64,000 bases of DNA. Source: Roridomyces roridus. Its lineage: Eukaryota > Basidiomycota > Agaricomycetes > Agaricales > Mycenaceae. Below are positions 38,051 to 49,566 of this stretch, in pieces. The notes under the pieces are model-generated. The model did no database searches. It was given only the letters and a program-made list of their open reading frames with translations, and was not told the origin of the DNA. How positions within the stretch are numbered: position 1 is the first letter of the stretch; every line of letters begins with the position of its first letter. Location: NCBI GenBank assembly GCA_029378245.1, contig JARKIF010000007.1, forward strand, positions 1,798,001 to 1,862,000. Reading direction: 5' to 3'. The position numbers and the translations under genes are program-made.

Positions 38051-38620
38051 TTACTCGTCGAGGCTCACCCAAACAACATGGTCTCTGAGTTTCCGGACAC
38101 TAGTGCTATTCTGGCAGTCAAGAACAGGCTTCGTGCTCTCATCGGCGGGATTCCGGATTCCTCTCGTCGATGGGTGTGAAGCCTGTTGATGGTCGGAAAA
38201 TCCGAGTACATCGTCTGTAGGAGCTTCAGGTGTGGTATTCGAGCCGTAACCGAGTTCTTGGAGGACTGGAAATGCTTGAGAGCGGTGCGGAAGCGGGGTC
38301 GATGGGGGGAATGATGTGGCTTCAACTTGGGACTTGTGACCATATCTTTTCGGCGGGGTTTTCGTCGATGCTTGTCTAGAGCAGAATATATTTTTACTGT
38401 GGAGCACACTTGTTGTACGTGGACTGCGAATACTTTTCTTCGCATACGTAGCCCCCGCCCTTGAGATGAGATGCGCGCTTTCAAGATCTGTATCGGCGCG
38501 CCTGCCGTCTCCTCGGTCACCTTGAGGCGAATCGCGATGACATGTGGGGAAAATGTCCGATGTCGAGCTGGCAGAAATCTGGCGTCTGCCCGGCGGGGAC
38601 ACGATAACGATAGCTAGCAA
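38051..38620 (-). CDS. hypothetical protein, weak call
   Basis: A 189-codon open frame in the space between ferroportin and the Zn2Cys6 gene. It is rich in Ser, Thr, Pro and basic residues, with no recognised domain and no signal peptide. A stretch PADESTKPVLDCQNSTSVRK is the least biased part. The real gene may be spliced: a plausible intron removes about 38380-38450, and the reading could start at 38520 (MTEETAGAPIQILKARIS). I cannot confirm it is expressed. Alternatives are a TE remnant or chance open frame. Confidence 0.3.
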   Translation of the reverse strand: MLAIVIVSPPGRRQISASSTSDIFPTCHRDSPQGDRGDGRRADTDLESAHLISRAGATYAKKSIRSPRTTSVLHSKNIFCSRQASTKTPPKRYGHKSQVEATSFPPSTPLPHRSQAFPVLQELGYGSNTTPEAPTDDVLGFSDHQQASHPSTRGIRNPADESTKPVLDCQNSTSVRKLRDHVVWVSLDE

Positions 38621-39001
38621 CGAAACCTTCCAGTTTTTTACGCCGCTGCCAGCGTCGAGTTCGCACCACCCTTACATATTTTTGGACTCTGTTTGCGGTG
38701 TTTGCCACTCCTTTTCAGATTCCGACTCCGCAGCGGACTTGGTGGCGGACCCCCAACGGCGCTCAAAGTCTGTTTCTTTTGCTCTCTACCGTGTCTCATC
38801 TCACAACCATGCAGCTGTGTACTCTTTGTGAGGGTATACTCATCCCTGGCCTCCTTGTCCACCATCGCCCCGTGCCATCTCCCCCATCTCCCGCTCTCAG
38901 GCCAGGTCGGGGCACTTCTAGACAACGTTCTAGACGACGTTGAAGCCACTCGGAGCCCATACAACCTCTGGTAGCCCCAGTCCTGCTGCCACGTCACTGG
39001 T

Positions 39002-40246
39002 ATGGCGAACGACACCCCGAAAGCCGCCTCAGCGCCGGAGCATCCAGTCTACACGTATCCATACCCTCCTCCTCCGCCAGGCACCTACCCACCGCCCTTC
39101 TTCACGTACCCTCCTCCCGCGGACCAGGCCAACGCAGATGCCAACGGAGCAGCCCCCTCAGCCACACCCGGATCATACATGTTTCCGTACCCACCCCCGC
39201 CTGGCATGTTTTACACATTTCCTCCAGGGACTTTCCCTCAGCCACCGCCCGCAGGCTCCAACCCTGCGGCATCTGCTGCATCCTCACCCGCTGCCGTGCG
39301 CCAGAAGCGCGTTCAAGTAAAGATGGCTGTGCGTCACTCGCTCTCTCTTATCCTTCCATCTTCTCAATTTCCGCAATAGTGCACCAACTGCGCGCAGGCT
39401 TGCAAGCGGTGCGACGACCAGCGGCCGTGCCAGCGGTGCTTAAAGTACAGTCTGGGCGACTCTTGCGTCGACGGGATGCGCAAGGAACGGAAGAAGGGTA
39501 TCAAGCGCGGGCCGTATAAGCGCCGCCCACGCGAAGACGCCGAGGGCAGCCCCCCTGCCCAGCCTTTTGCCAAGTCCCCGACCGTCGCCCCAGCTGCCCC
39601 TGCCACTCCCCCGGAGGGTACATCGGGCGACTCGGCACCTGCCAAAACCACAGCTGCTACGTCACCCCCTGCAAATGGAACTGGCGCACCACCTCCTGCT
39701 GCCGCTACTGCCGCGGCTTTCCCATTCCCATTCCCCATGCCCAACCCTCCCGAGGGATACCCTCAGGGATTTTACCCGCCCGTCGGCTTCCTCATCGCGC
39801 CGCCCCCAGCACCCGCAGGTTCTACCGAGGGCGGTAGTACGCAGCCGCAGCCACAGCCCATACCGTACTTTTATCCGTACCCGCCGTATGGGATGTATGC
39901 CCATCCCCCTCCGCCGCAGGCTGCTGCCGAGGGCGAGAAGGCGGTGAAGAAGGAGGAGGGTGATGAGAAGAAGAAGGAAGACGGTACACCTGGGGATACG
40001 AGCGTAGCTGCGAAAGCGAATGGAGATGCAAGCATGTCGGACGCCAGCACTAGCGTGAGTGGGGTGGAGGCGTCTGATCCCACTACCACTAGCACCACCA
40101 CCACCGCCACTCCGACTGCAGCCCTGAACGGTGCTACTGCCGCCCAGGAGGAGAAGAAGGAAGCGGAAGCCAAGGAGCGGGACGTCGAGTCAGAGGATGA
40201 CGATGCAGACGGGGAGCGTGATGCTGAAGGCGAGGGTGACGTGTGA
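39002..40246 (+). CDS. Zn2Cys6 fungal-type transcription factor, Pro/Tyr-rich
   Basis: Two exons (39002-39328, 39380-40246) give 397 residues. The N-terminal 100 residues are low complexity (YPYPPPPPGTYPPP repeats), then KRVQVKMA leads into the binuclear zinc cluster, which the intron precedes exactly: CTNCAQACKRCDDQRPCQRC with a last Cys in GDSCVDG. Spacing is C-x2-C-x6-C-x5-C-x2-C-x8-C, with one extra Cys inside the x6 loop. A basic linker RKERKKGIKRGPYKRR follows, then a long Ala/Pro/Thr-rich tail and an acidic end (ESEDDDADGERDAEGEGDV). No fungal-specific regulatory domain is visible. Proteins of this layout are recurrent in mushrooms. DNA target unknown. Confidence 0.88.
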
Positions 40247-41144
40247 CGGTTTCTTGTACTGAAAATTGCTGTGAGCGAATCGATTTTTTAACCTACTTGT
40301 GAAATATGCTGACGGGATTCTGGACCAACTACAGTGTATAGGGACGCGCAGATGCCATATGACCTTCGACAGAGCCCGTCTCTTGACTCTGTGGGGGGTT
40401 TAATGGCCTGTGTGATGTGTCTATATCCAGCCTCTCTCAGGCAAGAAATGGTCAACGACCCTGGTTAACCATATCCCGCGTCTCCCTCTCTTTTCCTCGA
40501 CTCCACTCGACTTGTTGTTGTGCCTAACCCATAGTATTTAACGATGTTTCCCTGTGATCCTTGCTTTTCCTTGTGTTTAGTTCTGTGTACTGATGATGGG
40601 CAAGAGCCTTGTCGTTGATGGCAAGCGTGACTTGGTGTGACCTCGAATAAATGTCACAACGGCCCGTCGTCGGCGTTGTCGGACAATTGCTCTCCCGCTC
40701 ACCGGTTCGAATGCTGCAGCTCAAAGATAAAATATGTTCCTTAGATACTGAAGTAGTTGTGAATAATAGGTCTTGGCCTGGCTGCTACTGGCTGTGTCAC
40801 AACGAGGGGAAATTCCCAGCCGAAGCATCATGAAATGATGCGTGGTTTTTGTGCCTGCAGCCCATTCCGTAGGCTGAACGCAAAAATCTGAGATATTTGC
40901 AAGTGAATCTTACACCTGTTCCACAGCTCTGGAGAATATTTTGAGAGCCAAGGCTCGCATGGTTGTTGTCTTCTGTGGCCGACAATCAAGCCATTTTGAT
41001 AATGTGATTTCACGATGTGTTTCGTACGCGGTTTATCAACCCACGCTCTCAGATGATGTCCAAGAGTGTCAAGTCCACTGGAATGTGTGGTGGATCCCAG
41101 AAATTCATATGATATATTCTGCGAGCAACATACGGGTTTGCACT
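40247..41144. other. intergenic, no gene seen
   Basis: About 900 bp between converging 3' ends. No motif-bearing frame, structured RNA or terminal repeat recognised. Confidence 0.45.
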
Positions 41145-44100
41145 CTAATCTTCGTCCATTTCCGACAACATATACAAGCTTTCTCCATCTTCCTCATCTT
41201 CGTCACTCTCCGAATCCTCCTCGTCACTCTCCGAATCCTCCTTGTCACTATCAGCATCCTCCTTGTCACTATCAGCCTCCGCCATGTCCACATCCGAGCC
41301 CTCGTCGCCAACTTCAATACCACCCCAATCAGAACCTTCCAAGTCCGAGTCTTCGGCAAGATCCGAGTTGTCTCCATCCTCAAGGGCCTTTCGAGCAACC
41401 TTCATTCTTCCAACAGAGTTAAAAGTGGCACTTCAAGACTAATTTGAAAGAGCTCACCGTTTCTGATAGCGAGCCACGGCAGCCTTCACAGCGGAGAGCA
41501 TGTCAGCTTTGCGTTTCAGGACAGATTTGTTCGGAATTGCGACAAGGACCGGGTCCTCAAAGACACGCCAATGTATACACATCTGGATCGTGAGATCTTT
41601 GACGGTAAGCATGTTCAGTCGCGGCGTCTCCAAAATGACAGGTGTGGCGAGCAGTTTCGCACGACGCTGTGCTTCTTCCTCCAAATGTTTCTGTCGTCGA
41701 TCCTGTTGAGCTCTCGCCTTCTGGATCAGCCGTTCCGCCTCTTCAAGTCGAAATTTCTTGTTGGAGCCATCGGAGTCGCGTTTCCGAGCCTCACGCATCG
41801 CGTACACGGTCATTTCGTCGGTGTTGGTGTTTGCAGCAATCCAGTCCTCCGTTTCGTTCTGTCGATACATTGCTCGGGCAGCGAACAACGAGATTGATCC
41901 TGCAGGATTGCTTGATTTCTGTTTGCGAGCAAATGCGAGAATACCTGGGATGTATGGGTAGAAGGATAGAAGAAAATCAACGATACAGACTCTCGTTCCG
42001 GTCATTGGTCCCGTCAACATGCATGTCCTCCTTCTCCTCCTCTGTCAGTTGGTCGATTGGCCCTCCAACCTTGAATTCCGCCGTGAAGATATCCCAGCCA
42101 GTAACTCCACCACTGAAGGCTGCACGGATCGCATCCTTGAGGCGAGGAAGCTCGGATGCGCGCTGCCGAACTTTGTTGATAACGAACGGGTTTGCGAATG
42201 GCCGACCATCCAAAGTGAGCTCGTTGGCAGGGGTAGATGGGTCAAGGAGCAAGTCGGGACTGTCAGCGAGTCGTTGACAAAAAGGCTCAATACCGCGGTG
42301 CACGTCCACGGTGTCAAGCAAATTCATGATGCCTCCGTGTTCAGAACCACCACCTCGAGCGTATCGCATATAGGGTATTGAGACGCAAACGGTGTATAGA
42401 GACACAACGGCGAGCTCCGTCTGGGTCTTGAGATCTTTAAGGCCCTTCAGAATGTTCATCTCCATGTGATTCGGCTCGGGAGAGTGCTTCGCCTGGACGA
42501 CGGTATCAATGAGGTCGATGTAGATTTCGGGGAAAGAGAAGAGCTCCACGGCGCCTCTGCCGCCAGTCTGAAATCTCGAGCGCTGGAAATCCGGGAAGGG
42601 TTCGGAGGGATGAACCTGGCCGGCGGCGATCTCGTTCGGATAGAGGGCGCGTTTCCGTAGCTCGACGAAGTTCTGTCCAAGAACCTGATAGCCTGTGATT
42701 TCGTTGGAATTTCGGAAAAGCATGGCTGCGAGTGAGACCAGCTTCATAGCACCACGCGTGCTGGAATCGAGGGCGTTTTTAACTGCTGCCGAATTAGGGT
42801 CCTCTGAGAGACGGATGACGGCGTCGTTGGCCTTATTAGCGAGCAAAACTGGACCATTGTTCGAGGGCCACATCGCCTCAAGACCGTTGACAAAGTATTT
42901 GAAGGCGTTCAGGTCCTTGTGGCACATGCAGCCGCCAAAGAGAATGTCTGTGTGGCGTCTCTGTTCCTCCTCTGAAAGCAAGTTGAATGCGGTGGCTCCT
43001 AGAGCACGGATAGCGAGGACTTGTCGCCCTGATTTGCGTTCTTCCACGGATCTGCTCAGAGTCAGTTGAGTAAGGTAGGTTGAACGTTCAGAGCACCACC
43101 CACAGTTTTGGTCCAAACTCCTCCTCCAGCTCTTCGTTACTGACCGCGCAAGTCACATTGAAACGATCCACCGATTCCATCTCTTTCCACTCCTCCTCTC
43201 CGAGGTCATCGTGCACCGCCTCCAGCTTCAACTCTCGGACCAGCTCCAGTTTCTTCTTTCCATCCTTGGCGTGGTCCATATTTTGCCATTTTTGCTTGCG
43301 CAAAAAGTCCCTGGTGTCGATAGGAGCATTGACCGCTTCGTAAATGGGTGAGTTGGTGTAGGCATTAATGATGGCGGCACCGGCGGCCATTTCTCCTTCA
43401 AGCTGCGTCTCTGCAGTATGATCGTGTGCATGGGCGAGGTCGAAAACTCGTGTTTTGAATGTCTCTTCGCCGTTAGAGTCGCGGGTCTTCAGGGTTATGT
43501 GTCGGCCTTCGTGATTGACGCGCTTGATCGTGGTGCCGTCGCTGCTGACGCCGAAGGCTACGGCTCCGTCAGTGTAGTTACATAAAATGGAAATAAACCT
43601 GCAGGTGGTGTGCGCTAGCTCGCTGCCGAGCTGAACCTGGCTGAGAAAACCACCTTCCTTCACCGCCATCCGGACCAAACGCGCACTGGGCTTCCGCTTC
43701 ATCGTAATTCCAACCTCCTCAAGAACAATCGAGATGACAGAGGCCGTGCGGTTCGCACGAACACCCTTAGCATCCAATCGACGGAACATCCGTCGCGCAC
43801 GCTGACTGTAACGGTTGCCAGTCATGGGGTTCCAAACCTTCATAGCCTTGAGGGCTTTTCGAGTATCGTCCAACACTGGTCTTGCTCGTTTTGCTTGCTT
43901 ACGGAACTTTTCGCATTCCTGCTTAGCCTCTCTCGCCTGCGCGCGAAGGTCCTTCCCTTCATTAATGGCATCGGTGAGCTGGGTGTGCAGAGAACTGCTT
44001 CGGGCGCGTTCTTCAGTCAGAGATTGTTGGTCGAGTTTCAGCTGCTTGGTCAGAGTTTCCTGAGCCTCCGTAGAAGCTTCGTTCGCCTGCGTTCTCTCAC

Positions 44101-44509
44101 GCTTCAGCCTAGTGACCTTCGCCGATGTTTTGGTAAGTTCTCCGCAAGCATCGGATAGTTCAGCCGAGAGCTCGTTGATGAGCGCGTAGGCGTCGGTCAT
44201 TTCATCCGTGAGTATGTCGTTTTCAAGTTTAATGCGTGTAAGTCGTCGATGGAGTGATGAAATCGTACGTTGGTGCTCGTCGATGGTCACCGTGGCATCT
44301 GCGAGGGATTCTCGAGTCTGTGACAGTTCTCCGAGAGCAGTGTCAAGCTGAGAGCGCAGCGAAGGCGTTCTGGATGACTTGGATGGTCTGGACTTAGCTG
44401 CAGCCGAAATCTCCTCTTCGTCCCTCTTCCGCGCCTTCTCCGAATTGCGCTCCCGATTCTGTGCATTCACCCGCTCCAATTGTAGTTGCCTTCCCGTCTT
44501 CATGGGCAT
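41145..44509 (-). CDS. large uncharacterised protein, coiled coil plus RNase-H-like hints
   Basis: One gene of about 1,000 residues in four exons. Exon 1 starts MPMKTGRQLQLERVNAQNRE and contains a long coiled coil (about residues 60-220). After GPKLW-type sequence near 43101 an intron ends before SVEERKSGRQVLAIRALGAT. The second exon has the striking GGCMCHKDLNAFKYF and HMEMNILKGLKDLKTQTELA. A third intron follows VGGPIDQLTEEEKEDM. The fourth part is helical and charged (LEEAERLIQKARAQQDRR), and the last exon ends in DSDKED/SESDEED repeats. VSSDGTTIKRVNHEGRH looks like the first strand and Asp of an RNase-H fold. I recall similar multicopy proteins in Agaricomycetes but cannot name the family. 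A transposon origin is possible and unproven. Confidence 0.7.
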
Positions 44510-45277
44510 GCCACGCGATGAGATCGAGTAGGAGACTTTAGTCGTGATTCTGAGCGAGTGGACGCGTCGGGAGGGTCGAAAGAGAACCTGTGTCGGTGGT
44601 AAGAGCCAAGATTACGCGTCTTTGATGGCCGATCAACAGAGACTCAGATTGCAGCACATCCTCCAAACTCAAATGGCGGCCAATTTTCAAGGTAAGTATC
44701 CCAAACCGTAGTTCAGACCCTTGTCCTTGGATTGTTCGCGGCGGATTTCGAAAAATTCATGTTATGCTCTGAAAGCAGTGTATTCTTCCCGCAAAATGAC
44801 AATATACATAGGGAATCGACTCAATCTCGAGAATTTGCCGCGGACATTCTATTCAAATAGGTCTCAGATAGTCTCACAATTATTTTCAGATTTTTCGTTC
44901 GCCGTTGTGGAAAGTAATTCTGCGTACCAAATGCCCTGATTTCGACGACGGGCAGACAACCGGGTCACAGGGTGTCACGTTTGCCATCAATTACATGGCT
45001 CACGCCCATCATCATGTGTACGTTGTGCTGTACGATAGGATGGGGATTTGGATCATCGGTATATGTACATGTCTGCTTCTCCATAGGAACTTTATGGTAG
45101 ATGTAGGGAATATAGCTATTTATCTCGACTCTGAAGCAACTCTGAGGACTCGTGAGGAGGCAGATCAAGAATTTTGCTCTTGGCAGTTAGGGGCTATATA
45201 TCTCCTTTGTTTCTGCCCATCCACTCTGCATTCTCCCACCTCTGTGTGTTCGACGCTCGTTCATTCTTTGCTTTCAG
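44510..45277. other. intergenic upstream of APT-like copy 1
   Basis: About 770 bp between divergent gene starts. A TATATA stretch lies about 80 bp before the ATG at 45278. The motif GGCAGTTAGGGGCTAT at about 45182 recurs upstream of APT copy 2 and, less well, copy 3, so promoter sequence was duplicated with the genes. No gene seen. Confidence 0.45.
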
Positions 45278-46156
45278 ATGAGGGATAAATCTGACGATCC
45301 GCTGTCGCCACCTCCACCCACACTCGCCGACTCCCTCGACGCCCTCACCGACGCCGACATCTTCGCCCGCTGCTTCGGCCCCGAGAAACAAACCCTCCCC
45401 GATGCCGAACACCTCGACGCCTCGCATATCGCCGTCATAACAAAAGACACTATAGGCAAATTCGAATACCATGCGGACATCGAGGGCGCGTACCCCATCG
45501 AGGCGTTCGCGCTGGAAATTCTGGTGCAGCACACGACTATTCCCGTACCCCGCGTGCATCGCGTGGTGCAACATGATCGTGGCCACATAATTGTCATGGA
45601 TCGTATCCCTGGCAAGCAGCTGTCGAAGCTCTGGCCTGCCATGTCCGGGGAGGAGAAAGACCGGATCGCGGAAACGCTGGCTGGGTATGTGAGGCAGTTA
45701 CGCAGCGTGCAGATTCCCCACCTGCGAGTCGGAGTTCCGGGGCCTCTGGATCGGGAGATGCGGCCACGACAGTATGATCAAGGCCCTGTCCTCAGGTGGG
45801 TAGGATCCCCACGGGGCCCATTCGCCTCATACGCGGAGCTCACAGAGTTCTTCGAGCGTAGACGGAAGGGACTCTTGAACGGTGCGAGCATCCCACCCAT
45901 GGACGATTCATATCCCCTTGTGCTGACGCACCACGATATTCGGCTTCATAATCTTATTCTCGACGACAAGGGGACGCTGTGGATGGTGGACTGGCAGGGG
46001 GCGGGTGTTTACCCCGAGTGGTGGGAGGCGCTGGCGATGGCGGTGCAGGCGTTGGATGGAGACGAATTGTGGGCTGCTATCGTGCCCAGGGTCTGTGGGG
46101 AGTATTCGGAGAGGCAGTGGGAGTGGATGAAGGCGATGAGGAGGACATTTGTCTGA
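45278..46156 (+). CDS. aminoglycoside-phosphotransferase-like kinase, intact copy 1
   Basis: Single-exon gene of 292 residues with an APH-type kinase fold. After an N-terminal region (ADSLDALTDADIFARCFGPE) it has AFALEILVQHTTIPVPRVHR (nucleotide-site region), HIIVMDRIPGKQLSKLWPAM (hinge), a catalytic loop LTHHDIRLHNLILDDKG (H-x-D-x4-N), and MVDWQGAGVYPEWWEAL, where the metal-binding Asp is in MVDW. It ends EWMKAMRRTFV-stop. It is the only one of three local copies with a clean frame. Fungal members usually have unknown small-molecule substrates. Upstream and downstream flanks are also duplicated with copy 2. Confidence 0.88.
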   Translation: MRDKSDDPLSPPPPTLADSLDALTDADIFARCFGPEKQTLPDAEHLDASHIAVITKDTIGKFEYHADIEGAYPIEAFALEILVQHTTIPVPRVHRVVQHDRGHIIVMDRIPGKQLSKLWPAMSGEEKDRIAETLAGYVRQLRSVQIPHLRVGVPGPLDREMRPRQYDQGPVLRWVGSPRGPFASYAELTEFFERRRKGLLNGASIPPMDDSYPLVLTHHDIRLHNLILDDKGTLWMVDWQGAGVYPEWWEALAMAVQALDGDELWAAIVPRVCGEYSERQWEWMKAMRRTFV

Positions 46157-47667
46157 ACAGTGCCGAAATGGTGTTGAATGATATGCTTGCGACCGTTTCT
46201 GGGTCCTGGAATTTGCGTCGGAGAACCATTACAACTGCTTTACGTACTCTCGACCACCAGTTCATCCTTCATTCTGTGGTCTTCTCTGCTGAGTTTGAAT
46301 CCAGAACAAATCTAATTTCATGATTTGAATACTGCAGCTGTCGCGAGTCAGAATGTTATATATCAAATGCAAGAAAAGTAGGAAGCAATCACGCACTAGA
46401 ACTGCGAAGCTCGTTGAAATCCTGACCGCACGAGTAGGGAGCTCGCAGCCAAGATACCGACATCAAGAAACTGGATCGTCTCCCGCATTGCAGCAGACTA
46501 GTACTATTTCCAGCAACGTCCGTTGGGAGTCGGGTCAGTCATTTTCAAATCTAGAACGTGAATGAGACGGTTTCAAGACGGTTTACGACTTGAAATCACT
46601 GACCGTTGGCCTCAGCCCAATTTTGCGTCGAAAAGAGCCCCCTTGGTTTCTGATCTCACGATAAATATTCTATTTCAGCCGAGTCAGTGGAGTCCCTGCG
46701 AATAATGTCTCGCCAGAACGGCGACAGGTCCAGAGTCCAGAGTTCAGACTCGGCTCCCGCAGAGAGGTTTGGCAGACTCGGTCCTCGAAGGAGTGCTCTA
46801 TGAGATCGCGGGATATTTGCGGTCATCCCAGTTGAGGATGGGTTGAAGATGGACTCAGCACGAACAAAGAATTAGATTCAAGAAAGAACCTGAACGGAAT
46901 TGGAACGGAAGCAAGAAGAGGAATGCTGTGCCCATCATCACGGAAGATCATGTGTCCTACAAACATGCACAAGCTGAACCGACGCGCGTCGCGTTGAACG
47001 CAGCATCAGACTTTTAACAGTTTGGTTGTCAGGTCGTACGACCTGACAACCTCTGCCAAAATGCGACAACCGGCAGAATTCCGACAACCTGACAACCACA
47101 TGTCAAAAGGCCCACAACCTCCCCGTTCGATCCTTGATCAATGCATTTTATTTCTTCCAACATTGCTCTGTAAGTGTTGACCAGCTGAATAAAAAGTAGG
47201 GTTACAACTGGGAAGCTCCGACTCCGTCGGAGTAGACCTTGCTTGCTTGATTGGATCACCTTGAATCAGTTGATCGGAAGTCTTGTCGGGTTACATCCGG
47301 ATTAGGTAATTAAGGGTCTCCAGAGACCTTGACAAGCAAGGTAACTTTCAAGATACTCTAACTCTGTCCATGGATGCTGTTCGCATTTTTGAGCAAGAAA
47401 AAAGCAGGTCTTGGTCGGTGTTCGAACTCGTGAGGTTGCGACAACCTCACAATGGCAAATATCTGGCAATCAAAATGTTAAAACACTGATGAGAGCGAGA
47501 TCTCTTTCGGTACATGCACAAAGGAGTATGAGGGATTGGGACACTTCCGCCTGGAGTTAGAGTTTAACAACTATTCAGAGTCAAATTGTTCCACACAATC
47601 GAGCATAAGAAAGGCTTGAGAAGGGCTGTGATTTGGGATGGCCTTGTACAAGGCCAAAAGCTACATT
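46157..47667. other. gene-poor spacer of 1.5 kb
   Basis: 46350-46560 is similar to 52500-52670, so the downstream flank of APT copy 1 was copied with the gene. 47000-47110 is dominated by GACAACC/GGTTGTC motifs (see the palindrome entry), with a related motif near 47440. No coding gene is supported. Confidence 0.5.
47024..47051. repeat. 28-bp perfect palindrome within a GACAACC cluster
   Basis: GGTTGTCAGGTCGT is followed directly by its reverse complement ACGACCTGACAACC, with no spacer. Further CAACC/GACAAC motifs follow at 47066-47120 and a reverse-oriented pair near 47436. It may be a fusion of two element ends. Function unknown. Confidence 0.75.
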
Positions 47668-49566
47668 TTAAAAAGCTGATGCACTACCTGGAGGCTGGAG
47701 GATATCCTCAATAAAGCTATAGTGATCAGATGGGTTGCGAATTGACCTGCCAGTGTTTGTTCCCCTTTCATGGAGAGTTCCAAATTGATGGGAAAGGGAC
47801 GTGGTGTATTTATCCATGAAGCTGGTCAATTCCCGAGTGTCAGAGAGTCGTGAGTCCGCGAAGAACAAGTTGATTACACCGGAGTGCTGGTCGGTGAACC
47901 ACTTGAGTATCGCCAAAGGTTTACTATGCTGGCGGGTGGAGGACTCAACTGCTGGGGGATCGATGGCTCCGAAACCTGCTGAGAAAAACGAAACCAGGTC
48001 CCAAGTCTTGATCCCATGTCCGCATTCGAAGGACCTAAGGTCAACAAAGCAACCGACAAAGGCCGAAATTTGGGACAGAGTAAGTAGGGAGGCACACCGC
48101 CCGTCTACGGGCGACGGCCGTCAAATTGACGGCACGAGACGGGTACGGGCCGTCAAATCAACGGCCGTCTTTTGACATCCGACCGGGCCCGACGGGTACG
48201 GGACGGCAAAAATGACAGGTACGGCCGTCAAAAGACGGGTCTCTTGTCAACCTCATCAAACCGCAGGCATTTTAATTCTATAGAAGAGGGATCCGCCACA
48301 GATGTGTTGTAAATGCCATTCCCTTTGATTCTGCTCAGCCAACAGCTATTCCACAGTCATTGACACTGGTTTGATGTGAATTTGATGTCAGAGATTCCAT
48401 CAATCAGGCTTCAATCAGCAGATAAAGCAACGATAGAAGCCCTGGATCTGAAATAGGCGGGCATGTGGCGGGCATCATGAGTTACACGAGTCTCCCGATG
48501 ACTGGCCCATCAAGTGCGCGCCCAAATTCCATCTGATCCAACCCACACGGACGCCAACCCGTAGACGGCCCGTCAATCTCGCAGATTGACGGGACGGACG
48601 GCGATGTTGCCGTCCCGTACCCGTCCCAGTACATTTGTTCGATCAAGAGCCGGACGGGTACGGGTACGGGTACGTACCCGTGTACGGACGGCCGTCAAAC
48701 GGTTTGTGACGGGTACGGTGTGCATTCCTAAGAGTAAGACTCGGGCTGGGGGAAAATATCAACAGACTTCGGAGATTGGATTGCATCGATGGGGGGATGG
48801 CGAGCATAAGGTCACCCAGCTCCGATTCAGTGCAATACCAGAGCACCGACCATGTGAGCGCAGTAAACTTTGGCATGTGAACGAGGGCTTCGCGCATCCA
48901 TTTACGAACACGATCCGAACTGGCTCCGCCCAGCCCGTCCAAACTGGCTTCAATCTTGAAAGATTGGACATAGGGGAAAATATCACAGTGTGGGCTGTTC
49001 AAAATGTCCCCAGGTCTGACCGAAAAGCTACCTTGCCGGAACACCCCGCTCATCGGAATTGGCAATCGGTAGAAAATAATTTTCCGTGCCACATGGAGCC
49101 AGCTTTTGCAGACCAAAGAAAAGGTCTTTAGCGCTGGCTTGTCGTCCCAAGCCGACTCGACGATCAAGAGCAATATTTCCGTCGGGAGACGCGGACCTTT
49201 GAGCTGAAAATCAGTCTAATCATCAGCTTTGAAATGTTGGCAGATCCGAACCAGTAGTACGCACACGGTAGACCTCTTGCCACAATTCCGAGTTCTCTTG
49301 CTTGAGTAATTGGATTCTTATGTCCTGAGCACCCATTTTTGTCTCCTGTATCTGTATCTTGTCGGCCAGCGCCTCCAGGCGCACGTCGAGATGCTTGACC
49401 AGCGCACGCAAGTCGCCGAGCGCCAATAGTATGTCTGTGTATAATGAGTCATCCGCGAGGAGTGAGGAGTACGGTTTGAAATCTACTTACCTCGATTATT
49501 GGGGCTACTATTACCAGGTGGATATCCATTGGTTTGTGGGCGGTAGTGATGCATATTTCTGTGCAT
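47668..49566 (-). pseudogene. F-box gene split by a hAT-type MITE
   Basis: Starts at ATG 49566 (MHRNMHHYRPQTNGYPPG). Two short introns follow, then a coiled coil (LEALADKIQIQETKMGAQDI) and a classic F-box: LPTEILLLIVESAWDD and TFSLVCKSWLHVARK. Downstream: SLTL at the insertion point, where the 646-bp element (48085-48730) interrupts. On the other side of the element the same frame continues SQISAFVGCFVDLRSFECGH, FFSAGFGAIDPPAV, and ends ILQPPGSASAF-stop at 47668. Taking out the element and one target-site copy gives a single open frame with no other break. It was therefore functional until recently. The split may leave a truncated F-box protein. Confidence 0.8.
48085..48730. mobile_element. 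non-autonomous hAT-type element (MITE) with 8-bp target duplication
   Basis: 646 bp. Termini TAGGGAGGCACACCG (left) and TAGGAATGCACACCG on the opposite strand (right) are imperfect inverted repeats. They are flanked by an exact 8-bp direct repeat AGAGTAAG (48077-48084 and 48731-48738), the hAT hallmark. Subterminal parts are packed with GACGGCCGTC and ACGGGTACGG motifs in both orientations, likely transposase-binding arrays. No transposase frame. Confidence 0.88.

Noticed and set aside
48085..48730. CRISPR-like array of repeated GC-rich motifs
   Set aside because: Motifs are in both orientations, unevenly spaced, in a eukaryote, and bounded by hAT ends with an 8-bp duplication.
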